Assembly (NCBI GenBank): GCA_947649625.1
Contig: CANSSJ010000013.1
Span: 1-42,151, forward strand
Reading direction: 5' to 3'
Source of the DNA: an uncultured Bacillota bacterium
GTDB lineage: Bacteria; Bacillota; Clostridia; Oscillospirales; Oscillospiraceae
Length of the DNA stretch: 42,151 nt
Shown here: positions 21,940 to 30,590 of the stretch, in pieces
Position numbering within the stretch: the stretch's first letter is position 1
How the letters are laid out: each line of letters begins with the position of its first letter
Program-made: the position numbers and the translations under genes
The notes under the pieces: model-generated
Database searches by the model: none
Told to the model about the DNA's origin: nothing
Seen by the model: only the letters and a program-made list of their open reading frames with translations

Positions 21940-22709
21940 GAATACCGGATTTTGTGGAAAAGCGGTGGGACCGGGTAAAAAAATGGTGGGACCGTCTGCC
22001 CAAACTGCCCCGAAAATGGCGGATCGTCCGCAACCTGGCGCTGGCGCCGGCGCTGGCCGTGCTGGTCCTGGGGCTGCTGGAGTGGCCCGCCCTCAGCCCC
22101 TACAGGGCCTTCCAGCGGTTGGAGGGGGCCTATCTCCTCACTCCCTCCCGGCTGGTCCTCCAGGTGGAGCGAGGCAGGACAGCCGCTTATCTTACCGAGG
22201 GGGACAGCTGGGTCACGGTGGGCAGTGTGGAGACATACAACGACGCGGGCAAGCCCCTGAACATTGATAAAAATGTCGCCATCCTGCACCAGGTCCTGCC
22301 CAAGGAGGGGATTGTGGTGGTGCTTCTCCCCGCGAAAAACGGGAGTGACGGCGCGGTAGCTGCCGTCTGGGGCGGACCGGAGGAGGGGGTCTCCGGCACC
22401 CTGGAGCTGGACCTGAAAGGCATCAGCAGCAGCCATCCCTGGACCGGCCGTGTGCCCGGACTGGAGACCTTTACCGCTCAGGCGGAGCGGCGGGAGGATG
22501 GCTGGTTTATCTTCCAGTTTGTCCCCCATGACGGCCACCTGGAGAACACCAGCTGCGCCATGGAGATGCTGCTGGCCCGGGGTCCTTTCTTCAGCACCTT
22601 CGGCGACCTAGAGCAGCCCTACCGGCTGACCCTGACCGACAGTCAGGGGAACACTGTGGCCCAGCAGTCCGGGACTACGCCCCCGGACCAGCGGTTACAG
22701 AAGTGGTGA
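21936..22709 (+). CDS. PadR-linked membrane protein B1
   Basis: This 257-aa protein has a short basic cytoplasmic start, one membrane helix at about residues 33-50 ('LALAPALAVLVLGLLEW'), and a beta-rich outside domain. It overlaps the previous gene by ATGA, so the two are translationally coupled. It is paralogous to the gene at 23615: both have 'KWRIVRNLAL' or 'RWKIIRNLAL' just before the helix, then an 'F(Q/R)RLE' and 'PPS/TPS' motif after it. I do not recognise a family. The A-B pair probably forms a complex in the membrane. Confidence 0.7.
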   Translation: MRIPDFVEKRWDRVKKWWDRLPKLPRKWRIVRNLALAPALAVLVLGLLEWPALSPYRAFQRLEGAYLLTPSRLVLQVERGRTAAYLTEGDSWVTVGSVETYNDAGKPLNIDKNVAILHQVLPKEGIVVVLLPAKNGSDGAVAAVWGGPEEGVSGTLELDLKGISSSHPWTGRVPGLETFTAQAERREDGWFIFQFVPHDGHLENTSCAMEMLLARGPFFSTFGDLEQPYRLTLTDSQGNTVAQQSGTTPPDQRLQKW

Positions 22710-22721
22710 AAGGAGAGGGTC

Positions 22722-23622
22722 ATGGATCAAAAGAGCTGGCTGGACACAGCTGTCTCCGGCATCCGGTTCGGCCCTGACCGGCGGGCGGTGCGGGAAGAGC
22801 TGGAGGGCCATTTTGAGGATAAAATTGCCGATCTGCGGCGGGTCTTTCCCGATATCCCCGAGGCAGAGGCCCGGGAGCGGGCGCTGAGGGGCATGGGGGA
22901 CCCAGAGGAACTGAAAATTTTGCTGGCCCGGGTACATAAGCCCTGGCTGGGATATCTGTGGCGGGCCAGCCAGGTGCTGGCGGCGGTGACGCTGGCGCTG
23001 GCCCTGCTCCTGTGGGGAGGCAGGGCGCTGGAGGACTGGGCCAGACAGCGCAAGCTGGAACGGGAGATGGAGAATATTCCCCACGACGTCGGCTACAGCG
23101 CCTATGTCACGGACTGCTATCAGGCCGGAATCGACCCCTTCCGGGCCGACGGGCCCTACCCCAGCACGGGGGAAGACGTCATCCGCACCCCGCTGGCCGC
23201 TCTGCGGCCGGAGGACAGCGCCAAAACGGGCAATTACCGCTTCCGGGTGAAGCGGGCCGGGCTGTTCCTCTTTCAACACAGCCCGGAGGCCCCGGGGGGA
23301 CTGCCGGCTGTTCTGCGAGCTGCGGGCATCGGGACCGCCCTGGGAGCTGGACGTCCAGAGCAGCCTGTGGCATCTCCGGGCGGTGGACAGCAATGGCAGG
23401 GAGTACGCCAGCTCCTATGAGGTGTACGAGCTGAGGCAGGAGCACGAGGGCTATGTGATGGTCAGCCAGGGCAGGGGAAGCTGGCTGGAGAACCGCTTTG
23501 ACCTGACCATTGATGTTATTCCGCCGGGTACGGAGTGGATCAGGCTGGAGTACGACTGGCTGGGGGTGCGGTGGTCGCTGACCATACCGCTGGAGACAGA
23601 GGAGGGCGGTCAGAATGGCTAA
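22722..23622 (+). pseudogene. PadR-linked membrane protein A2, frameshifted
   Basis: The second copy of the A gene. It starts at ATG 22722 with AAAGGAGAG upstream and shows 'VSGIRFGPDRRAVREELEGH', 'FPDIPEAEARERALRGMGD' and one membrane helix, closely matching A1. The frame then runs to a stop at 23418-23420 with low-complexity nonsense after residue 195. Skipping one base in the G6 tract at 23294-23299 restores the family sequence 'GDCRLFCELRASGPPWELD', which aligns with A1, and continues to TGA at 23620-23622 (about 299 codons). It may be a sequencing error, a phase-variable tract or a true mutation. Confidence 0.8.
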
Positions 23623-24346
23623 AAGAAAGCTGCCCCGGCTGAGCCGAAGGTGGAAGATTATCCGCAATCTGGCTTTGACACTGGTGTGCCTGTACGCCCT
23701 GTGGGCTTGGGCGGGCTATCCCCTGCCCACGGCGGAGATGGAGTTCCGCCGCCTGGAGCGTCAGAGCCTGATGCCGCCCTCCCAGATCCAGGGGGTGTTC
23801 CGGCTGGACCAGGAGCGGGTCGTCGCGGGCGTTCTGGAGGACAGGGTGATCTTCTCTGAGGGCCACTCCCTGGACGAGTGGCCCCGGAGCGAAGAGGGGA
23901 CCACGCTGGTCCCCATCGGGCACTGGATGCAGACCGAGCTGGCCGTGATAGCAGTGGACGTCCCCCCGGAGACCCGGTCCGCCCAGCTGGATATGTCGCT
24001 GGACTGCTGGTATTGCCCCTACGACAACGGCTGGAGCGCCAGCGGAAAGCGGGGCGGCGTGCTGGGGGAGGATCTGGACAGCTGGACGCTCTGGACTAAG
24101 GAATTCCATATTGAGGGGGAGCCGCTGAAGGAGGGCGGCGTCCTGTTTCGGGTCCCTGTGGACGACCGCGCGTCAATGGAGGGCACGCTGCTCAGGCAGC
24201 TGGCCCGCAGATACACCTATGAGCAGTCCGCCGCCCTGCGGGGACTGAACTGCCGCATGGAGGCCGTCTTCTACGGGGAGGACGGCCGGGAGCTGGGCCG
24301 GGCGGAGCTGGCCACTCCGGAGGACGGGGAGCACGCCGTCAGCTGA
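23615..24346 (+). CDS. PadR-linked membrane protein B2
   Basis: This 243-aa protein is the second copy of the B gene. It has a basic N-terminus, 'RWKIIRNLALTLVCLYALWA' leading into one membrane helix, 'MEFRRLERQSLMPPSQIQ', then a beta-rich domain. It begins eight bases before the end of the restored A2 frame, which supports A2 having been read in that frame. No signal peptidase or lipobox site is clear. The function is unknown; it presumably pairs with A2 as B1 does with A1. A terminator follows the stop. Confidence 0.7.
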   Translation: MAKRKLPRLSRRWKIIRNLALTLVCLYALWAWAGYPLPTAEMEFRRLERQSLMPPSQIQGVFRLDQERVVAGVLEDRVIFSEGHSLDEWPRSEEGTTLVPIGHWMQTELAVIAVDVPPETRSAQLDMSLDCWYCPYDNGWSASGKRGGVLGEDLDSWTLWTKEFHIEGEPLKEGGVLFRVPVDDRASMEGTLLRQLARRYTYEQSAALRGLNCRMEAVFYGEDGRELGRAELATPEDGEHAVS

Positions 24347-24356
24347 CCATTTTAAA

Positions 24357-24390
24357 GGGGACGCCGGACAGGCCGGCGTCCCCTCTTTAT
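24357..24390 (+). terminator. Terminator of the PadR operon
   Basis: An 11-bp perfect stem (24357-24367 with 24373-24383) is followed by TCTTTATT. Confidence 0.8.
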
Positions 24391-24636
24391 TGTATAAAGA
24401 AAACCTCGTCGGGCCTTGACCTGACGAGGTTCTCTTCTGGCGGGAGCGCCCCGGGGTTCCATAGCTGTCCGCCGCCGGGCTCACCGTCACGGCGCAGGCG
24501 GTACCCGCCCGTGCGCAATGGTCAGGCTGCCGTTTTTCAACAGGTTGAATCGTTCTCTCAAGAATCCCGCGATTATTTTGTCATTTTATACAAGTTCTTT
24601 TGCCAAAAATGGTGCAGAACGTCAAGGAAAATTTCA
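24391..24636. other. Intergenic stretch with an inverted repeat
   Basis: No gene is supported here. A 9-bp perfect inverted repeat (24402-24410 with 24423-24431) is followed on the minus strand by TTTTCTTTAT, so it looks like a terminator for a minus-strand transcript. I could not find a matching promoter or gene. The GC-rich part (24430-24540) gives way to AT-rich sequence before the next promoter. Confidence 0.4.
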
Positions 24637-24665
24637 TTGACAATCTCCCCTGATTTTGATAATAT
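24637..24665 (+). promoter_or_regulatory. Promoter of the sugar-acid operon
   Basis: TTGACA (24637-24642), a 17-base spacer and TAATAT (24660-24665) are seen. AAGCGTTACGTTTAC follows directly (from about 24674), a weak candidate for a LacI-type site. Confidence 0.75.
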
Positions 24666-24746
24666 TTCATCATAAGCGTTACGTTTACAATTTCAAAGAA
24701 AAATAAGACAATTGAATTGAAAACGAATTGCAAAAGGGGGAGCAAG

Positions 24747-25514
24747 ATGAACGCATTAGAGAAATTCAGCTTAGCGGGAAAGGTCGCCATTGTCACAGGC
24801 GCGACGCGCGGACTGGGACAGGGGATCGCGGTCGGACTGGCGGAGGCTGGCGCCGATATTGTATGCGTCGGCCGCTCTGACGACAGCGAAACCCGCAGCA
24901 AAGTGGAGCGCCTGGGCCGCCAGTACCTGAATCTGCGGATGGATGTGGGGGAAGAGTCGGCCCCTGAGCGGATCGTGGCGGAAACCGCAGCGCGCTTTGG
25001 GAAAGTAGATATCCTGGTCAACGCGGCGGGCATTACCCGGCGGGTCATGGCCATCGACATCGACCGCAAAGACTGGCAGGACGTACTTGATGTGAACCTG
25101 ACCGCCCTTTTCTTCATGTGTCAGGCGGCGGCCCGTCAGTTCGTCAAGCAGGGCAACGGCGGAAAGATCATCAACATCGGATCTATGACTTCCTATCAGG
25201 GCGGAATCAAGGTGATCCCTTACACCGCCAGTAAGGCCGCCGTCCGGAACATCACCATGCACATGTGCAATGAGTGGGCCAAACACGGCATCCACATCAA
25301 CTGCATCGCCCCTGGATATATGATCACCGATATGACGGCTCCCATGCGTTCCGAGCCCGCACGGATGGCCGAGACCAACACCCGTATCCCCATGGACCGC
25401 TGGGGCAAGCCAGAGGATCTGGCCGGCGCGGCGATCTTCCTGGCCTCTGACGCGTCCGACTATGTAAACGGCTTTACGATTGCTGTGGACGGCGGCTTCC
25501 TGGCCAAATCCTGA
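24747..25514 (+). CDS. SDR oxidoreductase, KduD-like
   Basis: This 255-aa short-chain dehydrogenase has 'GATRGLGQGIAVGLAEAGAD' as nucleotide motif, 'NAAG', the catalytic Ser in 'INIGSMTSYQGG', and Tyr-x-x-x-Lys in 'PYTASKAAVR'. Overall it follows 2-deoxy-D-gluconate 3-dehydrogenase KduD closely ('NEWAKHGIHINCIAPGYM', 'DYVNGFTIAVDGG'). KduD acts on 2-keto-3-deoxy sugar acids from uronate breakdown. It is first in a nine-kilobase operon with a carboxylate transporter, aldolase and kinase. AAAGGGGGAG sets the ATG at 24747. The exact substrate is unproven because SDR specificity drifts. Confidence 0.85.
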   Translation: MNALEKFSLAGKVAIVTGATRGLGQGIAVGLAEAGADIVCVGRSDDSETRSKVERLGRQYLNLRMDVGEESAPERIVAETAARFGKVDILVNAAGITRRVMAIDIDRKDWQDVLDVNLTALFFMCQAAARQFVKQGNGGKIINIGSMTSYQGGIKVIPYTASKAAVRNITMHMCNEWAKHGIHINCIAPGYMITDMTAPMRSEPARMAETNTRIPMDRWGKPEDLAGAAIFLASDASDYVNGFTIAVDGGFLAKS

Positions 25515-25540
25515 TTCACAGCGGGAAGGAAGGTTGTTTT

Positions 25541-26485
25541 ATGGAAAAGAAATACCGCGTTGGGCTGATTGGCGTGGGTTCCATCGCCCACATTGCCCAT
25601 CTGCCTGCTCTTTCGGCCCGCACAGATGTGGAACTGGTGGGCGCCTTCGCCGAGCATATTGAGAGCGTGCAGCGCACCCAAAAGAGCTATGCCATCCAGA
25701 AGGCAGTCCACAATATGGACGAACTGCTGGATATCGGTTTGGACTGTGCCTTTGTGCTCTCTCCCAAAACGGTTCACGCGGAGCAGGTTATTCGTCTGCT
25801 GGAAGCCAAAGTGGATGTGTTCTGTGAAAAGCCTATGGGCATGACACTGAAAGAGGCCTATGACATGGCGGACGCCTCTGCCCGCACCGGTAAAAAACTG
25901 ATGATCGCCTTTAATCGCCGGTATGCTCCCGTCTATCGGAAGGCGAAAGAGGTCTACGGGGAATTGGCGCCGGATGTCCTCATCGCCCAGAAAAACCGTC
26001 CTGCCAGCGAGTACCGGGCCACGCTGGAAAACGCCATCCATATGGTGGACATCCTGCGTTACTTCTGCGGCGAGTGCACGAAGGTAGACGCCTGCTCCAA
26101 ATTCACCGATCCCCTCTATGAGACGCTGGCTACTGCCCAGCTCCAGTTTGAAAACGGCTCTGTCGCCATGCTGGTGGCCGACCGGGCCTCCGGCCAGTGG
26201 GTGGAGACCCTGGAGATGCACGGGCACAACAGGAGTGTGCTGGTCAACTGCCCGGACACCATAACAATCACCGACAATGAGCAGTCCCACACCACGTCTA
26301 TGACTCCGCTTGCTTACGGCTGGGCCAGGGTGATCGACAAGATGGGCTTTACCCAGGAAGTGGACCACTTCTTTGATTGCCTGAAAAATAATCAGGAGCC
26401 CCTGACCAGCGGCGCTGACGCCTATAAAACCCAGGAGCTGATGCACCGCATCCTGACCGCCGCCGGACTACCTGGCCTGGAATGA
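25541..26485 (+). CDS. Gfo/Idh/MocA-family oxidoreductase
   Basis: This 314-aa protein has the N-terminal Rossmann motif 'VGLIGVGSIAHIAHLPAL' and the family signature 'DVFCEKPMGMTLKEAYDM' around residues 90-107, where the lysine of EKP contacts substrate and cofactor. The C-terminal alpha/beta domain includes 'HMVDILRYFCGE', matching the usual H-x-x-D substrate residues. The family oxidises or reduces sugars, inositols and sugar acids with NAD(P). AAGGAAGG precedes the ATG, 26 bases after the SDR gene. In this operon it probably handles the first or second oxidation of the imported compound. Confidence 0.9.
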   Translation: MEKKYRVGLIGVGSIAHIAHLPALSARTDVELVGAFAEHIESVQRTQKSYAIQKAVHNMDELLDIGLDCAFVLSPKTVHAEQVIRLLEAKVDVFCEKPMGMTLKEAYDMADASARTGKKLMIAFNRRYAPVYRKAKEVYGELAPDVLIAQKNRPASEYRATLENAIHMVDILRYFCGECTKVDACSKFTDPLYETLATAQLQFENGSVAMLVADRASGQWVETLEMHGHNRSVLVNCPDTITITDNEQSHTTSMTPLAYGWARVIDKMGFTQEVDHFFDCLKNNQEPLTSGADAYKTQELMHRILTAAGLPGLE

Positions 26486-26495
26486 GGTGAATACT

Positions 26496-27389
26496 TTGTT
26501 TCAGATTGCGGGGCACACCATGGGCACGCCGGAGTATACCGTGAGGGAAGCGCTGGAGCTGTTTCGAGAAATCGGACTGGACGGCGCGGAGATCGTGGTG
26601 CAGGACGGCTACCGCTGCGCCATCCCCCAGCAGGCGGGACGGCAGGAGCTGGCGGAAATTCGGAATACGGCCGACCGTCTGGGCCTGAAAATCGTCGCCC
26701 TGACGCCCTATTATTCCCGGTTTAACGATTTGGACGCCGGGGTGCGGGAGGCGGAGATCCAGGGGATACACAGGGTGATTGAATACGCCGGCGTCCTCGG
26801 GGCAAAGTATATCCGAATTTATGCCGGGAACTACGCCCAGACGGACACCGATCCGGACGGCAAAAAGCGGGGCTGTCTGGTAGACAGTATGCGCCGCCTG
26901 GGAGACGACGCGCAGCAGACCGGCGTGACACTGGTCATGGAGAACCATTTCAATACCATGACCGTCTCCGCCGCCGACAGCATCTCGGTGGCACGGGAGA
27001 TCGGCCACCCGGCGGTGGGCATCCTCTACGATCAGGCAAATCTGACCTTTACCGGGAAAGAGGCCTGGGAAGAGGCCTTGGAGCTTCAGTTTTCAAAGGT
27101 CTGCTATACCCATGTAAAGGACCTGGTGTTCCGCGGCGGGAATACAGGCTTTACCTCCTCCGATGTGTCCCACCCCAAGGAGGAGGAGCGGAACGTAATC
27201 ACTAAAATTGTGGGGGAGGGCGTGATCCCCTGGCCCGCGATCCTTCAGGCGATGAAGGACCGGGGTTACACGGGCTGGCTCTCTCTGGAGTATGAACGGA
27301 GATGGCACCCGCAGGATATCCCGGACGCCTGTATCGGCATGAAGCGCTCTGCGGCTTACCTTCGGTCTTGTTTCAAGCAATTGACATAG
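26496..27389 (+). CDS. Sugar phosphate isomerase/epimerase (xylose isomerase-like TIM barrel)
   Basis: The protein of about 297 aa is an AP-endonuclease-2/xylose-isomerase-like barrel. Likely metal ligands are seen at strand ends: a Glu in 'MENHFNTMT', 'ILYDQANLTF', His in 'YTHVKDL' and Glu in 'LSLEYERRW'. Relatives epimerise or isomerise keto-sugars and sugar acids, or act as dehydratases such as IolE. The start is uncertain. TTG 26496 has GAGGTGA at good spacing, while GTG 26487 lies right after the previous stop with no RBS. It follows the oxidoreductase by ten bases, a pairing typical of sugar or inositol catabolism. Confidence 0.85.
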   Translation: MFQIAGHTMGTPEYTVREALELFREIGLDGAEIVVQDGYRCAIPQQAGRQELAEIRNTADRLGLKIVALTPYYSRFNDLDAGVREAEIQGIHRVIEYAGVLGAKYIRIYAGNYAQTDTDPDGKKRGCLVDSMRRLGDDAQQTGVTLVMENHFNTMTVSAADSISVAREIGHPAVGILYDQANLTFTGKEAWEEALELQFSKVCYTHVKDLVFRGGNTGFTSSDVSHPKEEERNVITKIVGEGVIPWPAILQAMKDRGYTGWLSLEYERRWHPQDIPDACIGMKRSAAYLRSCFKQLT

Positions 27390-27419
27390 ACAACCATATT
27401 TTTAAGGAGGGCTTAACAC

Positions 27420-28466
27420 ATGAAAAGAACGAAAAAGGCTCTGGCTCTGGCTCTGTCGGCCGTAATGCTCCTGGCTGTCATGACCGGCTGCCAAAACAAC
27501 AGCAAACCCAGCGGCGGCTCCTCTTCCGGGAATGGGACATCCTCTGGAAACGGGACCACTTCCTCCGGTACGACTACCCCCAGCCTTGACTATCCCAAGC
27601 AGAACATCAATGTGGTGGTGCAGTATTCCGCCGGCGGCGGCACCGACCTGTCTGTCCGCGGCGTTCTGGACGGCGTGACCGGCGTCCCCACCAACTTCTC
27701 CGTGTCCAATGTGACCGGAAACGGCGGCCTCATCGGCCTGACCCAGGTGGCGAACTCCGCCGCAGACGGTTATACTCTGGGCGTTGTCAACACAGACTTC
27801 GTCATCAACATTGTGCTGGGGAATACCGACCTGACCCTGGACTCCTTCTCTCCGCTGGCCTGCGCCCTGCGGGACCCCTTCGTGCTGATCATCGGCAACA
27901 ATGAGAACTACTCCACCCTGGAGGAGTTTGTGGCCTACGCCAAGGCGAACCCCGGCAAAATCGTGGTAGGCGAAACCGGCACCGGCGCCGCCCCCACCGT
28001 AGCCATCACCGCTATGGAGAACGCCCTGGGGATCGACGTGTCCAACGTGACCTATGAAGGCAGCGCAGACTGCGTCACCGCCGTGGTGGGCGGGCACATT
28101 GACGCCACCTTTGCCCAGGCCTGCAACGCTACCGCGCAGGTCGAGGCTGGCAACGCCAAGATTATCGGCGTTCTGGCCAACGACCGCCTGGAGGCCTTCC
28201 CCGACGTGCCTACCTTCGCGGAGATCTACCCCGATGAGATCGACTTTGAGTTCATGGGCTTCTGCATCATCTCCAGCCAGGCCGACGTGGACCCCGCCAT
28301 CCAGAGCTACCTGTCCGAGAAACTGCGCGGCGGGATTGACAGCGACAGCTTTGCCTCTACGCTGAAGACCCTGGGCATGCAGACCAACAATCTGACGCCG
28401 GACGAGCTGAAGCAGTTCCTTCAGGATCAGCTGGAGATCTACACAGAGATTCTGGGCAAGCAGTAA
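27420..28466 (+). CDS. Tripartite tricarboxylate transporter solute-binding lipoprotein (TctC)
   Basis: This 348-aa protein has a lipoprotein signal: 'MKRTKKALALALSAVMLLA' then 'VMTGC' with the lipidated Cys at 24, followed by a Ser/Gly-rich tether. The mature part is a TctC/Bug fold with 'INVVVQYSAGGGTDLSVRG' and 'VSNVTGNGGLIGLTQVANS', the regions that bind the carboxylate. It captures a carboxylated substrate outside the membrane and hands it to TctAB. AAGGAGG precedes the ATG. A strong hairpin between this gene and tctB probably allows more binding protein than membrane subunits to be made. Confidence 0.93.
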   Translation: MKRTKKALALALSAVMLLAVMTGCQNNSKPSGGSSSGNGTSSGNGTTSSGTTTPSLDYPKQNINVVVQYSAGGGTDLSVRGVLDGVTGVPTNFSVSNVTGNGGLIGLTQVANSAADGYTLGVVNTDFVINIVLGNTDLTLDSFSPLACALRDPFVLIIGNNENYSTLEEFVAYAKANPGKIVVGETGTGAAPTVAITAMENALGIDVSNVTYEGSADCVTAVVGGHIDATFAQACNATAQVEAGNAKIIGVLANDRLEAFPDVPTFAEIYPDEIDFEFMGFCIISSQADVDPAIQSYLSEKLRGGIDSDSFASTLKTLGMQTNNLTPDELKQFLQDQLEIYTEILGKQ

Positions 28467-28530
28467 TCCACGGCTGAAGATTCCGGGGATTCCGCTCCGG
28501 AGACCCGGATAAGACCAACTTCTGCGATCT

Positions 28531-28564
28531 GGGGCGCCGGAATGACAACACGTTCCGGCGCCCC
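28531..28564 (+). terminator. Intra-operon hairpin between tctC and tctB
   Basis: A perfect 12-bp GC stem (28531-28542 with 28553-28564) with a 10-base loop is followed by AATCTT, a poor U-tract. It probably acts as a partial terminator or as protection for the upstream mRNA. The tctB ribosome binding site begins 13 bases later. Confidence 0.65.
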
Positions 28565-28592
28565 AATCTTAACCCCAAAAGGAGGCTTGCAC

Positions 28593-29063
28593 ATGAGAAA
28601 GTACAATGCGATCATATCGATCATCCTGATCGTGTTTGGGGCGGTCGGTATCTTTCTGTCCCTGAACTTTGAGGCCCGCGGCGGCAATGTCGGGGACCCC
28701 GGCGCGGCCTTTTGGCCCATCCTGCTTTGCTGCGGCCTGATCTTCACCTCGGGACTGCTGCTGGTTCAGACAATGCTCCAGGGCAGAAAGGCGGCGGAGC
28801 CGGAGGAACCGCTGATTGATTACCGCTCCGCCGGCGTGCGCTGCGTGTTCATCATCTTCGGCATTATGATCGCCTACGCCATTCTGCTGTATTATTTTGG
28901 ATTTATCCCCGCCACCCTGGCCTTCGTGGTCGCCACCATGCTGGCCATGGGGGAGCGCCGGCCGGTGTGGATCGGGCTGACCACGGTTGGGATCACCGGC
29001 TTCATTTATGTACTGTTCGCGCTGATCATGAATGTAGTCCTGCCCAAGGGCATCTTTTTGTAA
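28593..29063 (+). CDS. Tripartite tricarboxylate transporter small membrane subunit (TctB)
   Basis: This 156-aa protein has four predicted membrane helices: about 4-24, 42-60, 82-105 and 125-150. TctB is the small, poorly conserved subunit needed for transport with TctA. The 'DPGAAFWPILLCCGL' segment after helix 1 is typical of the family. AAAAGGAGG sets the ATG at 28593; an upstream in-frame start would lie within the hairpin. It is 12 bases from tctA. Confidence 0.9.
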   Translation: MRKYNAIISIILIVFGAVGIFLSLNFEARGGNVGDPGAAFWPILLCCGLIFTSGLLLVQTMLQGRKAAEPEEPLIDYRSAGVRCVFIIFGIMIAYAILLYYFGFIPATLAFVVATMLAMGERRPVWIGLTTVGITGFIYVLFALIMNVVLPKGIFL

Positions 29064-29075
29064 GGAGGGACCAAC

Positions 29076-30590
29076 ATGTTATCTGCAATTACTGCCGGTC
29101 TTGCCCTGGTAATAACGCCTATGGGTCTGCTTTCCATCCTCGGTGGTGTGCTGTGCGGGATATTTGTCGGCGTCATGCCCGGCCTGTCCTCCGTGATGGG
29201 CATGTCCATCATGCTGCCGGTGGCCCTGTCCATGAAGGGTAACCTGGGTGTGCTGATGATGCTGGGTATCTTCTGCGGCTCCATCTACGGCGGCTCTATC
29301 ACCGCCATTATGATCAACACCCCCGGCACCGCCAACTCCGCCGCCACCTGTCTGGACGGCTATCCCATGGCCCACAAATACCACCAGCCGGGCCGGGCCA
29401 TCTCCATCTCCACCACAGCCTCCACCTTCGGCGGGCTCTTTTCCGCCCTGATGCTGCTGTGGACCTCCCCGATCCTGGCCAGCTTTGCCCTGAAGTTCAG
29501 CGCCCAGGAGAGCTTTGCCCTGGCCCTGTTCGGCATCAGCGTGGTGGCCAGCGTGTCCAGCGGGAACGTGCTGAAGGGCGTGATTGGCGCCTTTGTGGGC
29601 CTGCTGCTGGCGACGATCGGTGTGGACATTACCACCGGCGCCTATCGCTTCACCTTCGGCACGGTCTACCTGACCGGCGGTATCTCCAATATCCCGGTGC
29701 TGATCGGCCTGTTCGCTTTCTCTCAGGGGCTGATCAACATTCAGGAGAATTTCGGCGTGGAGCGGGCCCGGGTCAGCCAGAAGCTGGAGCGGGTCCTCCC
29801 CACCAGGGAGGATGTCCGCACGATTTTTCCCACGCTGATCCGCTCCAGCCTGATTGGAACCGTGATCGGCGCCATCCCCGGCACCGGCGGCGATATTGCC
29901 GCGTGGGTGGGCTATAACGAGGCCAAGCGCTGGTCAAAGCACCCCGAGAAGTTCGGCGACGGCGCCCCCGACGGCATCGCCGCCCCCGAGGCCGCCAACA
30001 ACGCCATCTCCGGCGGCGCGCTGATCCCCCTGCTGTCCCTGAGCATCCCGGGGGACGCCTGCACCGCCATCATGCTGGGCGCGCTGATGATGCTGGGCAT
30101 CACGCCCGGGCCTCTGCTGATGAGCGAGTCGCCGGATAAGGTCTACATGATCGTGCTGGGCCTCTTCTTTGCCAACGTTTTCATGGGGCTGTGCGGCTTC
30201 AGCGGCATCAAGCTCTTTGCGAAAATTTCCTCCGTGCCCAACATTATCCTGACCCCCCTCATCTTTGTGTTCTGTTTTGTCGGGACCTATGCGGTCAACC
30301 ACACCGTTCAGGACATCTATCTGATGATCGTCTGCGGTATTTTGGGCTTCTTCATCATCAAGGCGGGCTTTTCCATTCCGCCCATCATCCTCGGCCTGAT
30401 CCTGGGCGGTATTCTGGAGAAAAATTTCCGCCGCTCCCTGGTGCTGTCCGCGGGCGACTGGACAACCTTCTTTACCCGTCCCATCTCCTGCACATTTATT
30501 GTGATCGCCTTCCTCTCCCTGTTTGCGCCCCTGATCCTGTCCACGTTCAAAAAACGCAGGGCGGATCAGGCGGGCAGAGGTGCGGAGTGA
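29076..30590 (+). CDS. Tripartite tricarboxylate transporter large membrane subunit (TctA)
   Basis: This 504-aa integral membrane protein has about 11-12 helices and the TctA signatures 'GVMPGLSSVMGMSIMLPVAL' near residues 30-49, 'YGGSITAIMINTPGTANSAA' near residues 71-90 and 'IPGTGGDIAAWVGYNEAKR' near 268-286, the repeated inverted-topology motifs of the transport site. It is driven by an ion gradient and carries di- or tricarboxylates, or sugar acids in some operons. The mixture of sugar-acid enzymes here favours a sugar acid, which is inference. Its TGA shares a base with the ATG of the next gene. Confidence 0.95.
   Translation: MLSAITAGLALVITPMGLLSILGGVLCGIFVGVMPGLSSVMGMSIMLPVALSMKGNLGVLMMLGIFCGSIYGGSITAIMINTPGTANSAATCLDGYPMAHKYHQPGRAISISTTASTFGGLFSALMLLWTSPILASFALKFSAQESFALALFGISVVASVSSGNVLKGVIGAFVGLLLATIGVDITTGAYRFTFGTVYLTGGISNIPVLIGLFAFSQGLINIQENFGVERARVSQKLERVLPTREDVRTIFPTLIRSSLIGTVIGAIPGTGGDIAAWVGYNEAKRWSKHPEKFGDGAPDGIAAPEAANNAISGGALIPLLSLSIPGDACTAIMLGALMMLGITPGPLLMSESPDKVYMIVLGLFFANVFMGLCGFSGIKLFAKISSVPNIILTPLIFVFCFVGTYAVNHTVQDIYLMIVCGILGFFIIKAGFSIPPIILGLILGGILEKNFRRSLVLSAGDWTTFFTRPISCTFIVIAFLSLFAPLILSTFKKRRADQAGRGAE

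Noticed and set aside
24173-24490. A 105-codon minus-strand open frame across the PadR operon terminator
   Set aside because: It overlaps the end of gene B2 and the terminator stem, and has no RBS.
24674-24690. A LacI operator just after the sugar-acid promoter
   Set aside because: AAGCGTTACGTTTAC has CG steps, but its two halves match poorly as a palindrome, so it is mentioned only as a weak candidate.
30191-30589. Upstream extension of the HIT gene
   Set aside because: It overlaps tctA in another frame and has no family features; the HIT fold starts at the TGATG junction.
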